DNA of 54,838 bases, taken from positions 1 to 54,838 of the IMG/VR virus record IMGVR_UViG_3300032285_003295. The stretch is one strand, 5' to 3'. The stretch is from a virus. The notes beneath the pieces are model-generated. The model made no database searches, was not told where the DNA came from, and was given only the letters and a program-made list of their open reading frames with translations. Shown piece by piece: positions 7,967 to 16,236 of the stretch; position 1 is the first letter of the stretch; every line of letters starts with the position of its first letter. The position numbers were made by a program, and so were the translations under genes.

Positions 7967-7975
7967 GATATATAA
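7967..7975 (+). promoter_or_regulatory. Late promoter-like GATATATAA
   Basis: A full GATATATAA lies 15 nt before the ATG at 7991 and directly behind a terminator. Together with the sites at 26205 and 29725 it gives the clearest form of the late motif. Confidence 0.6.
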
Positions 7976-7990
7976 ACAAAAAGTAAAAAT

Positions 7991-8299
7991 ATGAAAGCTT
8001 TAGAAAAAATTAAAAACAATTCTTTAACTATTGTATTGGTCCTTTCCCTGATTCTATTCCTTAGACAATGCGGGATAAACAGGAACCTTGACAAAATGGC
8101 CAAGGATTTAAAGGAAATGAACCAGAAAATGGATTCAATCCCAAACACGGTTGAGATTAACAAGATGATTCAAATAGAGGGTCTTAAATCTTCTAAAAGA
8201 GTTCTTTACGATTGGAACTCTGTTGTGAGAACAGCAGTTAGACCCGACGATAGAATGAATCAATATGATAAAGAGATTGAATTATTAGAGAAAAAATGA
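7991..8299 (+). CDS. Small membrane-anchored coiled-coil protein
   Basis: A 102-residue protein with an N-terminal hydrophobic helix at residues 11-25 (SLTIVLVLSLILFLR) after a basic start, which should anchor it. A charged helical domain follows, with NLDKMAKDLKEMNQKMDSI. The stop overlaps the start of the next, multi-spanning membrane protein by 4 nt (ATGA), so the two are translationally coupled and likely work together. The pattern resembles spanin-like or membrane-scaffold partners, but no family motif is seen and the function is unknown. Confidence 0.6.
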   Translation: MKALEKIKNNSLTIVLVLSLILFLRQCGINRNLDKMAKDLKEMNQKMDSIPNTVEINKMIQIEGLKSSKRVLYDWNSVVRTAVRPDDRMNQYDKEIELLEKK

Positions 8300-9024
8300 A
8301 AAATAAATTAATACATTGGTTTATAATATCTACGTTTGTTAGTCTGTATTTGATCGTTTCGGTCATTTCAACTATCCACGTGATAGAATTTTTCGAGCTA
8401 TCTAATCCCAAGTGGTTAGCGGTTTCACTTGCTCTAGCATTCGAGGTTGGCGCTGCAGCTTCGCTATCCTCTCTAATTATTATGGAGAAGATGAATAAAT
8501 TTATGGTGTGGTCTCTATTTATAATACTCACAGCTATGCAGGCTATGGGCAATACATATTATGCGTATACACATTTGACCCATTTTCAATCCTGGATCGA
8601 ACTTTTTGGTCTGGTTGATGAAGACCTCATTTACCAAAAAAGGATGCTATCTATTATAAGCGGTGCTATACTTCCACTAGTTTCCCTTGGGTTTATCAAA
8701 TCGCTTGTTGATTATATCAAGCCTAGCAAACCCAGTGATAGCCCATCCGACCCTGAAGTAAAACACGAGACTGATGAGCCTATAGAAGTTAATGAAATAC
8801 CTACTAGTGAATCTTTATCGGGGAATTCAGAGATGCTAGAAGATGGAAATACTGAGGGATCCGATATGGAGTCCCTGCCGGAGGAGCCACAGCCAGAACC
8901 TGAATCAGTTAGCACGAATATACAGGAGCAAGCTACCACGGAGAACATTATTGTAAATGCTAACTCAAATAGAATCGTTAGTCAGGATCCAATCTCTGAT
9001 TATAGGAGAAGATTAAATGGGTAA
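8296..9024 (+). CDS. Multi-pass membrane protein with acidic tail
   Basis: A 242-residue protein with about four hydrophobic segments in the first 140 residues. One is near 8-28, one near 38-60 (LAVSLALAFEVGAAASLSSL), one near 70-90 and one near 115-138. The last 100 residues are Pro/Glu/Ser-rich, very acidic and probably disordered. It is coupled to the preceding small membrane protein by an ATGA overlap and stands under a late promoter-like element. A role at the envelope late in infection is plausible (lysis, exclusion or virion entry), but no holin family is recognised. Confidence 0.6.
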   Translation: MKNKLIHWFIISTFVSLYLIVSVISTIHVIEFFELSNPKWLAVSLALAFEVGAAASLSSLIIMEKMNKFMVWSLFIILTAMQAMGNTYYAYTHLTHFQSWIELFGLVDEDLIYQKRMLSIISGAILPLVSLGFIKSLVDYIKPSKPSDSPSDPEVKHETDEPIEVNEIPTSESLSGNSEMLEDGNTEGSDMESLPEEPQPEPESVSTNIQEQATTENIIVNANSNRIVSQDPISDYRRRLNG

Positions 9025-9043
9025 TAAAAATAATTTGTAAAAA

Positions 9044-9721
9044 TTGGCAGATCAAGACATAACATCGATACCTGATTATGACGGTGGATCCTCCGGCGGA
9101 GGTGGATTAGACTTTTCAGGTGGTAGTTCATTCTATCCCTCGTCTCCGATTCAGGGAGCTTCAGGGGCAACATTCACTACAAGATATAGAAACGTTGCAT
9201 TAACTAGAGATCAATTCTCGATAATAAACGCAACCTTTAAAGATTTTAATGATCCATCTGAGCTCAGATTTATAGGAGACTCCCTGAGAGTCACCAAAAA
9301 AGCCGATACTTTAGATTTTCTTAGTTTGGCTGAGTTCTTCCATCCTCTCCAAGATTTTTCCGACTATCAAAAACAAACCTTTGTAATAAGTCCAAGAACA
9401 ACTGTTAATTTGGATCCTGCGGGGTTTCCTAATACTAATGGCGAGGTCTCTATGATAATTGCCAGAGCCTATTATTTGCCAGAATCTTCTAAGGATCAAA
9501 GAATTATTTTCTGGGAGTATGAGGGTTCAGGGAGAAACCCAATGGGACAATTTATGGTTTTAACAGGTGCGGTTAAAAATGGTTATTCGTGGCAGGGGTG
9601 GGATTTAAACCCATTCTCAACGGTGGACAATTCAGATCCTGCAAATATTTCCATGGGTGGAATTTTCTTTACCAATCCTGGTGATATGGATGTAAAAATC
9701 ACAATAATAACAGCGAACTAA
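9044..9721 (+). CDS. Putative virion protein, tandem family member 1
   Basis: A 225-residue protein starting at TTG (context AAATTGGCAGAT, comparable to the AAATGGCA starts of neighbours). A Gly/Ser-rich N-terminus is followed by a mostly beta domain. Its last 70 residues resemble those of the next gene: both have MG-x2-MVL(T/S)G, a Trp-rich or aromatic turn, GGI(F/L)F-x-NP and a strand ending in a D(V/I)K-x-(T/E)I pattern. No known family was recognised. The context between late membrane genes and a large virion protein suggests a structural or surface role. The TTG start is the only start that keeps the N-terminus compact. Confidence 0.55.
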   Translation: MADQDITSIPDYDGGSSGGGGLDFSGGSSFYPSSPIQGASGATFTTRYRNVALTRDQFSIINATFKDFNDPSELRFIGDSLRVTKKADTLDFLSLAEFFHPLQDFSDYQKQTFVISPRTTVNLDPAGFPNTNGEVSMIIARAYYLPESSKDQRIIFWEYEGSGRNPMGQFMVLTGAVKNGYSWQGWDLNPFSTVDNSDPANISMGGIFFTNPGDMDVKITIITAN

Positions 9722-9722
9722 A

Positions 9723-10208
9723 ATGGCAACACAACCGATAACATGTCCATATACACAGCCAGCTGGATTTAACTTCTTTAGAGGTAATCTAGTTTTGGAT
9801 GATGGATCTAAATCTACTCCTCCTATTTACATGGAGCTTTCTGATATTTTAGAGGAGGTTCAGGCTTTCTCTAAGAGCAGATCAAGTATTAGATCTGGAC
9901 AATGCTATATCTTAACCCAAACCGATATAGGGGATGAGCTAGGCTACGTCTCTTTTATTGCGGTTAAAGCAACATTTCCTGCAGGAACTTTAGAAAGCAA
10001 AAAGTATTTAAACTGGACATATCAGGGAAATACTTATACGATGGGGACATTAATGGTTCTGTCTGGCAAAAGACTATCTGCTGTAAGCTCTATTTATGAG
10101 GGCTGGCTTCTATCTAAACCGGGAGCATATTCCCAGAATGGTGGCATACTTTTTTGCAATCCACACCTAGATATTGATATAAAATTGGAAATATTGGTGG
10201 CTAGGTGA
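9723..10208 (+). CDS. Putative virion protein, tandem family member 2
   Basis: A 161-residue homologue of the preceding gene, starting 1 nt after its stop codon. The shared C-terminal half includes MGTLMVLSGK, then EGWLLSKPG, then GGILFCNPHLDIDIKLEI. The N-terminus is shorter and has lost the Gly/Ser-rich lead seen in member 1. The pair looks like a local duplication followed by divergence. The function is unknown; beta-rich composition and location fit a small capsid or tail decoration protein. Confidence 0.55.
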   Translation: MATQPITCPYTQPAGFNFFRGNLVLDDGSKSTPPIYMELSDILEEVQAFSKSRSSIRSGQCYILTQTDIGDELGYVSFIAVKATFPAGTLESKKYLNWTYQGNTYTMGTLMVLSGKRLSAVSSIYEGWLLSKPGAYSQNGGILFCNPHLDIDIKLEILVAR

Positions 10209-10227
10209 TAAAACCATCACATTTTTA

Positions 10228-10268
10228 AATATATACTAAAAAGTTTCCGTCTCTATTCGGATATATAA
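10228..10268 (+). promoter_or_regulatory. Two late promoter-like elements
   Basis: AATATATAC ends at 10236, and GGATATATAA ends at 10268. The second one overlaps the in-frame ATG at 10268, which makes that codon an unlikely start and favours the ATG at 10292, 23 nt downstream. Confidence 0.55.
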
Positions 10269-10291
10269 TGAGATCAAAAAAAATAAAAACT

Positions 10292-12865
10292 ATGGACTTT
10301 ATAAACCAAGTTAAACAACTAAAAGAGCAAACTAAATCTCCTGAGGTTAGACAAATATGCGAAAACTACCTTAATGGTGGAAGCAATGCTTCTAAAGAAG
10401 CTATTACAGATGCAATCAATGAGCATTTTTCTAAGGCTCCTGAGAGTTTGAATGTCCAGAACTACAGGGACGTTATTAAAAATGAAGAGATGCAAACAGC
10501 TAAAAGAATGGCTGATTCTTTAATGGAATCATGGGGTTCTACCTCAAAGTCTTCTTTGAATAACTCAGGCTCGTACATTTCTAATGTGAATGATGACAAT
10601 GCTCAAAGAATGTTAACTGAAAGCATGGAGAGTCTTTCTAACGAGGATCCTACAGCAAAAGCTTTCGTTGAAGCTCAGGGTTTAAATAATATGGGTGTAA
10701 TGGAAGCAATTTCAACAATTAGAAATTCTTCTATCTACGATCATCCTGGTGTTAAAATAGTTTGTGAAAAATACGCTGGACTTATACAGGCTAAGAGAGT
10801 CCCAGAATTTTCTTTGATCAATAATTTCGTAGCAGAGACTGCACCTTTCAAATGGGATACTACCATCGGATCTGTTGTAGAAGAGCTTAGCGAGAAAGCA
10901 AGTAAATATTCTAGAGAAATAGAAGTTTCTATAGTTTTAGAAAGAATCAAATCTAGTGGAAGCTATGGATTCTATTCAGAGCTTACAGAGTCATTAAACT
11001 CTTGGTTAGTTTCTGAAAACAGATCATCTGGTCTTTTAGCTAAAAATATATCTAAATGGTCTTTTAATCCGGTTGTTAGAAATCTAATTAACTACTTAAA
11101 TGTTAACGAGGCTAAATCTACTAATAAATTAGAAATCCCTATGAATGCTCAGGGAGAATCTACTGTTTCTAGAGTATACTCTCCAGTATTGGTAGAAAGT
11201 GAAAGAACACTATTCGCTATAGGTTCAACAATATTTGAGATGACAGAAGATACTTTTGAAAAAGTTTCTCCTAAGTCTTTTTCTAAAATTCCTGCTGATT
11301 ATTTACAACTTGTTTCTATAGCAAATGATAAATCTGTTAAAATCAACGAAAGCGGAATATCGGTTAGATTCGGTAAAAAATCAGTTAGATTGATAGAAGA
11401 AAACTCAGATATTTCAGTTTATTTGGATAGATCTAAATTGAAATTCAGATCTCTTGGCGAATTAGGAAAATTGCTAAGCTTAGAAACAGGATCTTATCTA
11501 GGAGTTAATGAGAGTCAAACTATAAACAATATTATCTCTCTTTACAGAGGATATAACGATATTGTAGAATTAGATTTTGCTAAATCTATAACTTCTAACA
11601 TCTATGAGGGATTAGGAATTAATCTTATCAAAGCTAACGGTAAAATATATTTACACCGTATAAATGAGGCAATGAGAGAAAATTCTCTATTCCAAGTTAA
11701 TGGAACACAGGCTGTTAAAGCTGTTAAGGATGTACTAAGATATGACATATCTGAAGGATTAACTGAATTCTTAGAAGGCGAGCAAAAGGTTAAATCTGTA
11801 ATGGTAAACGATAGAACTAAAGTTCTTGAAAACATTTCAAAGGTTGAATCCGAAATTAACAAATTGGAGACATTAATGGAAAGCAATCCTCTTTACTCTA
11901 ATTCTAAAGAGATAAAATCAGCTCACTCCCTTTTGAATAACGAACTATCAGTTCTTAAAGAAAAATGGAATCAAATAAATCTAGAATTATCTAAGATAGA
12001 ATCTGAGCCTCAGGCAGAAGCGGATCTTTTAGAGGATAGCGCATTTAATATCGGATCTTATATCAAAGTAAAGGAATCGGGTGAAACTGGAAAGATCATA
12101 TCTGTAGATGGAACATCTGGAAGATACACAGTTCTTTTAGATAACGGAAAAACCACAGATTTATTGGTTAATGAAATAGTTGATCTAGAGCAGGCTTTAA
12201 ATCAAGCATCTGAGGAAAATCCAGAAACGAATGATGCAGATGAAGACGGTCAAGAAGAAATGAAGGAGTCTAACAATTTCAATAAGTCAAATTTAAAAAT
12301 ATCAGAGCAAAAGAAAATATTAAAAACACTTGCTACAAATCATGGATTTGCAAAAGCACCAGGAGAGAATAAAGACGAAATAGAAATGGGAATGGATAGC
12401 GTTCATGGCTACAACATTACAATGAATGAAGCTAAAGCAAAGGCAGAAAAACCAGTCTTAGCTAAAGCACCTGGGGATAGCAAACTTAATAAAGGTAAAG
12501 AGGGTAATCCAAAAGGATCATTAGAAACTGCTCCTGGAAATGATAAAATGGCTAAAGGAAAAGTAGCGGGAGCGAAAGATCTAGAAGAAGCTCCTGGGGC
12601 TAAAGGAAAAACAGACTTTGATGGACACGATGGAGCTGAAAATGGATATGAAATAGGATACAACCTAAGAGAGCAAGAGAATGGCAAATTAGCAGAAGCA
12701 CCAGAAAACGGGAAGGGAGCTAAAGAAACTAAATCAACATCATCAGCATTAGTATCTAAACAAAATTTAGCTAAAGCACCCGGTAAAGGTAAAGAAGTTG
12801 ATTTTGAAGCTAATGATGACAATGGATATAATTTGGCCGAATCTGAGGATTTAAAAAAAAACTAA
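10292..12865 (+). CDS. Large putative virion protein with APG-repeat tail
   Basis: A protein of about 857 residues from the ATG at 10292. The upstream in-frame ATG at 10268 lies inside a late promoter-like element. The first 600 residues are helical and contain many (L/I/M)xE triplets, the recognition type of T4-like prohead proteases, for example near residues 10-12. A KOW-like beta segment (SYIKVKESGETGKIISVDG) lies near residues 590-608. The last 180 residues are low complexity, with repeated (K/E)APG-x-x-K blocks. The frame stops right after the slippery AAAAAAC at 12856-12862, and the APG blocks continue in the -1 frame. It is probably a head or inner-virion component; no named family. 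Confidence 0.6.
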   Translation: MDFINQVKQLKEQTKSPEVRQICENYLNGGSNASKEAITDAINEHFSKAPESLNVQNYRDVIKNEEMQTAKRMADSLMESWGSTSKSSLNNSGSYISNVNDDNAQRMLTESMESLSNEDPTAKAFVEAQGLNNMGVMEAISTIRNSSIYDHPGVKIVCEKYAGLIQAKRVPEFSLINNFVAETAPFKWDTTIGSVVEELSEKASKYSREIEVSIVLERIKSSGSYGFYSELTESLNSWLVSENRSSGLLAKNISKWSFNPVVRNLINYLNVNEAKSTNKLEIPMNAQGESTVSRVYSPVLVESERTLFAIGSTIFEMTEDTFEKVSPKSFSKIPADYLQLVSIANDKSVKINESGISVRFGKKSVRLIEENSDISVYLDRSKLKFRSLGELGKLLSLETGSYLGVNESQTINNIISLYRGYNDIVELDFAKSITSNIYEGLGINLIKANGKIYLHRINEAMRENSLFQVNGTQAVKAVKDVLRYDISEGLTEFLEGEQKVKSVMVNDRTKVLENISKVESEINKLETLMESNPLYSNSKEIKSAHSLLNNELSVLKEKWNQINLELSKIESEPQAEADLLEDSAFNIGSYIKVKESGETGKIISVDGTSGRYTVLLDNGKTTDLLVNEIVDLEQALNQASEENPETNDADEDGQEEMKESNNFNKSNLKISEQKKILKTLATNHGFAKAPGENKDEIEMGMDSVHGYNITMNEAKAKAEKPVLAKAPGDSKLNKGKEGNPKGSLETAPGNDKMAKGKVAGAKDLEEAPGAKGKTDFDGHDGAENGYEIGYNLREQENGKLAEAPENGKGAKETKSTSSALVSKQNLAKAPGKGKEVDFEANDDNGYNLAESEDLKKN
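12856..12862 (+). other. -1 frameshift heptamer A AAA AAC
   Basis: The zero-frame codons are TTA AAA AAA AAC TAA, so A-AAA-AAC is in the correct register for tandem -1 slippage and the stop codon follows at once. It lies in a run of nine A residues. The small hairpin CTTTG/CAAAG at 12879-12891 is farther away than the usual stimulator. The -1 frame stays open to 13023 and continues the APG repeats. Transcriptional slippage or a homopolymer length error would give the same picture. Confidence 0.65.
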
Positions 12866-13023
12866 GTCGTAACTTTTACTTTGCACCAAAGGGTGAAAAT
12901 CAAAATGCGCCAGGCAAAAAGTTCGTAGATTCTCTAGAGGGTAAACTTAGTAAAGCCCCTACAGGTAAAGAAAATAAACCTGAAGATACAGAGGATTCAG
13001 AAGGACACGAAGATTCTAAATAA
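12862..13023 (+). CDS. -1 frame extension of the APG-repeat protein
   Basis: About 53 codons in the -1 frame, without a usable start codon of their own. The translation contains FAPKGEN, NAPGKK and KAPTGKEN, which are further copies of the APG blocks of the upstream gene, and ends in a very acidic tail (EDTEDSEGHEDSK). Continuity of the repeat argues that this is real coding sequence joined to the upstream frame by frameshifting, transcript slippage or an uncorrected homopolymer indel. A terminator follows shortly after the stop. Confidence 0.6.
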   Translation, partial: LSRNFYFAPKGENQNAPGKKFVDSLEGKLSKAPTGKENKPEDTEDSEGHEDSK

Positions 13024-13039
13024 TAGCATCATAAAATAT

Positions 13040-13071
13040 AAAGAGAACACAAATTAAGTGTTCTCTTTTTT
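13040..13071 (+). terminator. Intrinsic terminator
   Basis: The 11-bp stem AAAGAGAACAC/GTGTTCTCTTT with a 7-nt loop is followed by a T run. It ends the late transcript before the gp55 operon. Confidence 0.85.
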
Positions 13072-13072
13072 A

Positions 13073-13094
13073 TTGAAATTTTTTGATGTGTTTG
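13073..13094 (+). promoter_or_regulatory. Promoter, variant TTG-N11-TGTGTTTG
   Basis: TTG at 13073-13075, 11 bases and TGTGTTTG at 13087-13094 match the CCG-N11-TAnnTTTG class with two changes. The intervening AAATTTT...GATG resembles that of the 38574 site. It would drive the late sigma factor gene, leaving a 42-nt leader. Confidence 0.45.
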
Positions 13095-13136
13095 AACTAA
13101 AATAGAACAGTAATCTCTAAATAATAAAAAACTTTA

Positions 13137-13496
13137 ATGGCAAAAGACTATGTTAAAAACAGTGACCTCATGGCAGCTGTTGTAGAATCCAAAAAGCAAG
13201 GAAAGCTAACCCCTGAAACTATTGCAATGTTTACCCTAATGATACAGGGGATTTCCAAAAAAATGGCCTACAAGGATCCTGATGATAAAGATGACTGCAT
13301 GGCTTTTGCTATGGAGGATTTGTGCAAGTATTGGGATAGATTCAATCCTGCAAAATCAAATAACCCATTTGCATACTTTACCCAGATTGCAAAGAATGGA
13401 TTTGCCAAAGGATGGAAAAAACTACATCCACCTAAAAGTCCTAAAACTATTCCGTTTAGCCATATAACTGGAGACGATAACACATACAATGTTTAA
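13137..13496 (+). CDS. Late transcription sigma factor, gp55-like
   Basis: A 119-residue homologue of T4 gp55, the factor that directs RNA polymerase to late promoters. Similar features in order are YVKNSDLMAAVVE (T4 has YVNNKELLQAI), then MLIQ-type GISKKMAY, the acidic helix before YWDRFNP, and the core NPFAYFTQIAKNGFAKGWKK, which corresponds to the region-2-like helix of gp55. T4 gp55 has 185 residues and ends in a hydrophobic tail that binds the sliding clamp; no such tail is seen here, and the protein ends in GDDNTYNV. It is followed with a 1-nt overlap by the gp4-like gene. Confidence 0.8.
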   Translation: MAKDYVKNSDLMAAVVESKKQGKLTPETIAMFTLMIQGISKKMAYKDPDDKDDCMAFAMEDLCKYWDRFNPAKSNNPFAYFTQIAKNGFAKGWKKLHPPKSPKTIPFSHITGDDNTYNV

Positions 13497-13978
13497 TGAC
13501 TGATATCAAAAAAATAAAGCCTAATGGCGAGTATAAATCAGGTTTATATGAGCCCACCAATTCCGATAAGTATATAGGTGATATTCATAACATTATATAC
13601 AGATCTTCATGGGAGTATAGGTTTTGTATGTATTGCGATAATAATGATTCTATAGTAAAATGGTCATCTGAGCCAATCACGATAAAATATTATAATCCTT
13701 TAGATAAGAAAGAACATGATTATCATGTAGATTTTTATATCAAGGTTCAAAACGGTGATGAGTTTCAGGAGTGGATAATAGAGATAAAACCAGAGAAGCA
13801 AACTAAAAAGCCTTTATATGAGGGCAATATGACACTATCAAAGCTAAAGTCATACAATAGAAATATGCAGATTTGGATTACAAACCAGGCTAAATTTAAA
13901 GCGGCTAGGGAATGGGCAGAAAAAAGAGATTTTAAATTTGGTGTGGTTGATGAGAATTTTTTATTTAAAAGCCGATGA
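13496..13978 (+). CDS. Head completion protein, gp4-like (TnsA-type nuclease fold)
   Basis: A 160-residue homologue of T4 head completion protein gp4. The N-terminal KYIGD...IIYRSSWEYRFCMYCD block and the IVKWSSEP block are typical. A PD-(D/E)XK-like site is visible, with Glu40, Asp79 in YHVDFYI, Glu96 and Lys98 in IIEIKPEK. The family is needed to finish DNA-filled heads before tail joining and is related to the TnsA nuclease fold. The C-terminus (ITNQAKFKAAREWAEKRDF) is also conserved. The start overlaps the gp55 stop by one base, and the end overlaps the next gene by 4 nt. Confidence 0.8.
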   Translation: MTDIKKIKPNGEYKSGLYEPTNSDKYIGDIHNIIYRSSWEYRFCMYCDNNDSIVKWSSEPITIKYYNPLDKKEHDYHVDFYIKVQNGDEFQEWIIEIKPEKQTKKPLYEGNMTLSKLKSYNRNMQIWITNQAKFKAAREWAEKRDFKFGVVDENFLFKSR

Positions 13979-14586
13979 AAAAGTACTCTGAATCTGTTTT
14001 AGAATATAAAAATAGTTTTAAAAATACTGCTGACCTAGTTTCTAATACAGATAAAATATTTAAGGAAAAGTACTTCCCACAGGGATCTTCTAATAAAAAA
14101 TTTACCCCTCCGTTCATACCCGGACAAATCTACTCGTTCTACTACAGCACCGAATCTAAATTAGGAAAGGATCGACTTTTTATAAATAGAAATCCTATAG
14201 TTCTTTGCACGGATGTTTTTAAAAACCAAGATTCAGGGACAATTTTAAAGGGGATAGACATAATAACTATACCTCCCGCATATAGAGTTCAGATAATAGC
14301 TAAGATTTTTGATAGCTTCTCTAATACAATAGAGAAAAACGATACATCCTATGATAAAGGAGGAAAAATAGAACCTATATTGCTGAAAGATCAATTTCTG
14401 GAGAGAGCTTTAGCTGGAACTGGGTATAAGAAATCCCTTTTTGGATTTAAAGCTATTTTTATGGAAAAAATAAAGATTCTGGATCTAGAGGATTGGTATA
14501 AACTACCATATCTAAAAGAGTCCTTGATAGAGGGCTTAGATCAGGAGGGGATATATAAGGAATACAAGTCGAAATTAATCGCCTAG
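13975..14586 (+). CDS. Conserved phage structural-type protein
   Basis: A 203-residue protein, translationally coupled to the gp4-like gene by ATGA. It contains FIPGQIYSFYYSTESK, then NPIVLCTDVF, then GIDIITIPPAYRVQII. This arrangement recalls a family of small T4-like virion proteins with a GxxYxFxY strand and a following NP-hydrophobic strand. Its position between head completion and portal genes suggests a role in head or neck assembly. No precise homologue can be named from sequence alone. Confidence 0.5.
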   Translation: MKKYSESVLEYKNSFKNTADLVSNTDKIFKEKYFPQGSSNKKFTPPFIPGQIYSFYYSTESKLGKDRLFINRNPIVLCTDVFKNQDSGTILKGIDIITIPPAYRVQIIAKIFDSFSNTIEKNDTSYDKGGKIEPILLKDQFLERALAGTGYKKSLFGFKAIFMEKIKILDLEDWYKLPYLKESLIEGLDQEGIYKEYKSKLIA

Positions 14587-14616
14587 AAAATACTAAAATA
14601 ATTCAAAGAGAAGTAA

Positions 14617-16227
14617 ATGGCAGGTTTTACAGATAGTACCCCGTCGGGTTCACCGGTAGTTCAGAGAATCAGAGATTCCCTGAAAAAACTGAGCACATTC
14701 GGGATGAAGTATGATGACATGGTTATCAGAAACTCTCAGGCTGTGGGTGTATCTGAAGCTGCTTTTTTGAATAAGAATAAATCGAATGTTGAGGACGAGA
14801 CGATGCTTTGGACCCTAGCCAAGCAGGACATCACCACTAAACAATTCATATCTTATTTTGATAAAGATTACAAGGGAAAAAGAGATTACCTTAGGAAATT
14901 CTCACTAAATCCAGAGGTTGAATGGGTTCTTGATACAATCTGCGATGAATCTATTTCGTATGATCCGTCTAATTTCTTTGCTTATCCTGATTTCCTTGAC
15001 CTAACTGATATTAACGAGAAGGTTAAAGACGAGCTTTATGATATCTATAAAAAGCTATATGATATTTGGGGCTTCTGTGACGATATCACTGCATGGCAAT
15101 ACTTCCGCCAGCTCTTGGTTGATGGATTTCTTTGTTTTGAGATCATATACGATAACACAGGAAAGGAAATAATAGGATTCAAGGAATTGGATCCTGTTAC
15201 AATAATACCTAGCGTTGAAAAGCAAGTAGATGGGTCTTTTTTAAACACATGGATGCAATTCCCCCAAGATCCTAAAAGAAGAAGAATTCTTTATGATCCA
15301 CAAGTAATCTATATTTCTTATGCTAAGGGTAATGCCATATCAAGAGTAAGCTATGTTGAGAGATTAATTAGACCTTATAATATACTTAGAATAATCGAGC
15401 ACACTAGGGTTATTTGGTCCGTAATGAATGCTTCCTTTAGGTTAAAGATGACCGTTCCTATAGGAACTAAATCCCAGCAGAAAGGGATGCAGACGCTTGG
15501 AGAGCTTATGAGTGTGTACAAGGAGGATATGCAACTTAATGATGACACTGGTGAACTCCTTGTAGATGGAAGACCCAAAATTCAATTTTACAAGAACTAT
15601 CTAATGCCTTCCGGTGTTAATGGTACCCCTAGAATAGAGCCTATAACCAATGAAGGACCAAATCTGAATGACACTACCCCTTTAAATTACTTCTTCGATA
15701 AATTTGTTCAGGAATCAAAAGTACCTTCCTCTAGATTCCATGGACCTGATGGCGGAACATCATCCACATATGCTAATGCTGCAGAGGGATTAGATAAAGA
15801 AGAGATTAGATTTTTTAAATTTATATCTAGGCTTAGATCTCTATTTCAAGAGATCCTAACTAAGCCTATGTGGATTCAGATGGTTAAGAAATATCCAAAT
15901 CTGGAAAAAGACTTTATGTTTAAAAGCCAACTTGGTCTTGATTATTTTTCAGATAATCCATTCCGTGTTAATCAGGAGATGGATATTATAAACAAAAGAA
16001 AAGAATCGGTTACCTCTATGCAAGCATTAGTTGGTGATGACGAAAAACCTTTTTTCTCTACTGCTTTTCTTATTGAAAATTTTCTAGGTCTTTCTAATCA
16101 GGATATACAGGCAAACAAAGAAGCAATTAAGAGGAAGGAAGAAGAAAAGAAAAAGGAAGAAAAGAAAGCAGGTAAAGAAGGTGGTGAAGAAGGAGGAGAA
16201 GCAGCAGGGGGAGGAGTAACATTATAA
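14617..16227 (+). CDS. Portal protein, paralogue A (gp20-like)
   Basis: A 536-residue portal vertex protein, the likely subunit of the dodecameric DNA entry ring. The gp20 signatures are YLRKFSLNPEVEWVLDTICDE near residue 90, LVDGFLCFEIIYD near residue 167, YISYAKGNAISRVSYVERLIRPYNILRIIE near residues 230-260, and RVIWSVMNASFRLKM. The C-terminal 40 residues are a Lys/Glu-rich helix ending in GGEAAGGG. T4 gp20 has about 524 residues. A second portal gene follows after 9 nt. Both copies keep the core motifs, so neither looks like a pseudogene. Confidence 0.88.
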   Translation: MAGFTDSTPSGSPVVQRIRDSLKKLSTFGMKYDDMVIRNSQAVGVSEAAFLNKNKSNVEDETMLWTLAKQDITTKQFISYFDKDYKGKRDYLRKFSLNPEVEWVLDTICDESISYDPSNFFAYPDFLDLTDINEKVKDELYDIYKKLYDIWGFCDDITAWQYFRQLLVDGFLCFEIIYDNTGKEIIGFKELDPVTIIPSVEKQVDGSFLNTWMQFPQDPKRRRILYDPQVIYISYAKGNAISRVSYVERLIRPYNILRIIEHTRVIWSVMNASFRLKMTVPIGTKSQQKGMQTLGELMSVYKEDMQLNDDTGELLVDGRPKIQFYKNYLMPSGVNGTPRIEPITNEGPNLNDTTPLNYFFDKFVQESKVPSSRFHGPDGGTSSTYANAAEGLDKEEIRFFKFISRLRSLFQEILTKPMWIQMVKKYPNLEKDFMFKSQLGLDYFSDNPFRVNQEMDIINKRKESVTSMQALVGDDEKPFFSTAFLIENFLGLSNQDIQANKEAIKRKEEEKKKEEKKAGKEGGEEGGEAAGGGVTL

Positions 16228-16236
16228 AAATTAAAA

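Noticed and set aside
10268-10291. ATG at 10268 as start of the large virion protein
   Set aside because: It overlaps the GATATATAA element, so transcripts from that promoter would not include it; the ATG at 10292 fits the usual distance.
12409-12822. 137-codon minus-strand frame under the APG repeats
   Set aside because: It is a shadow of low-complexity coding sequence on the plus strand; no independent signal.
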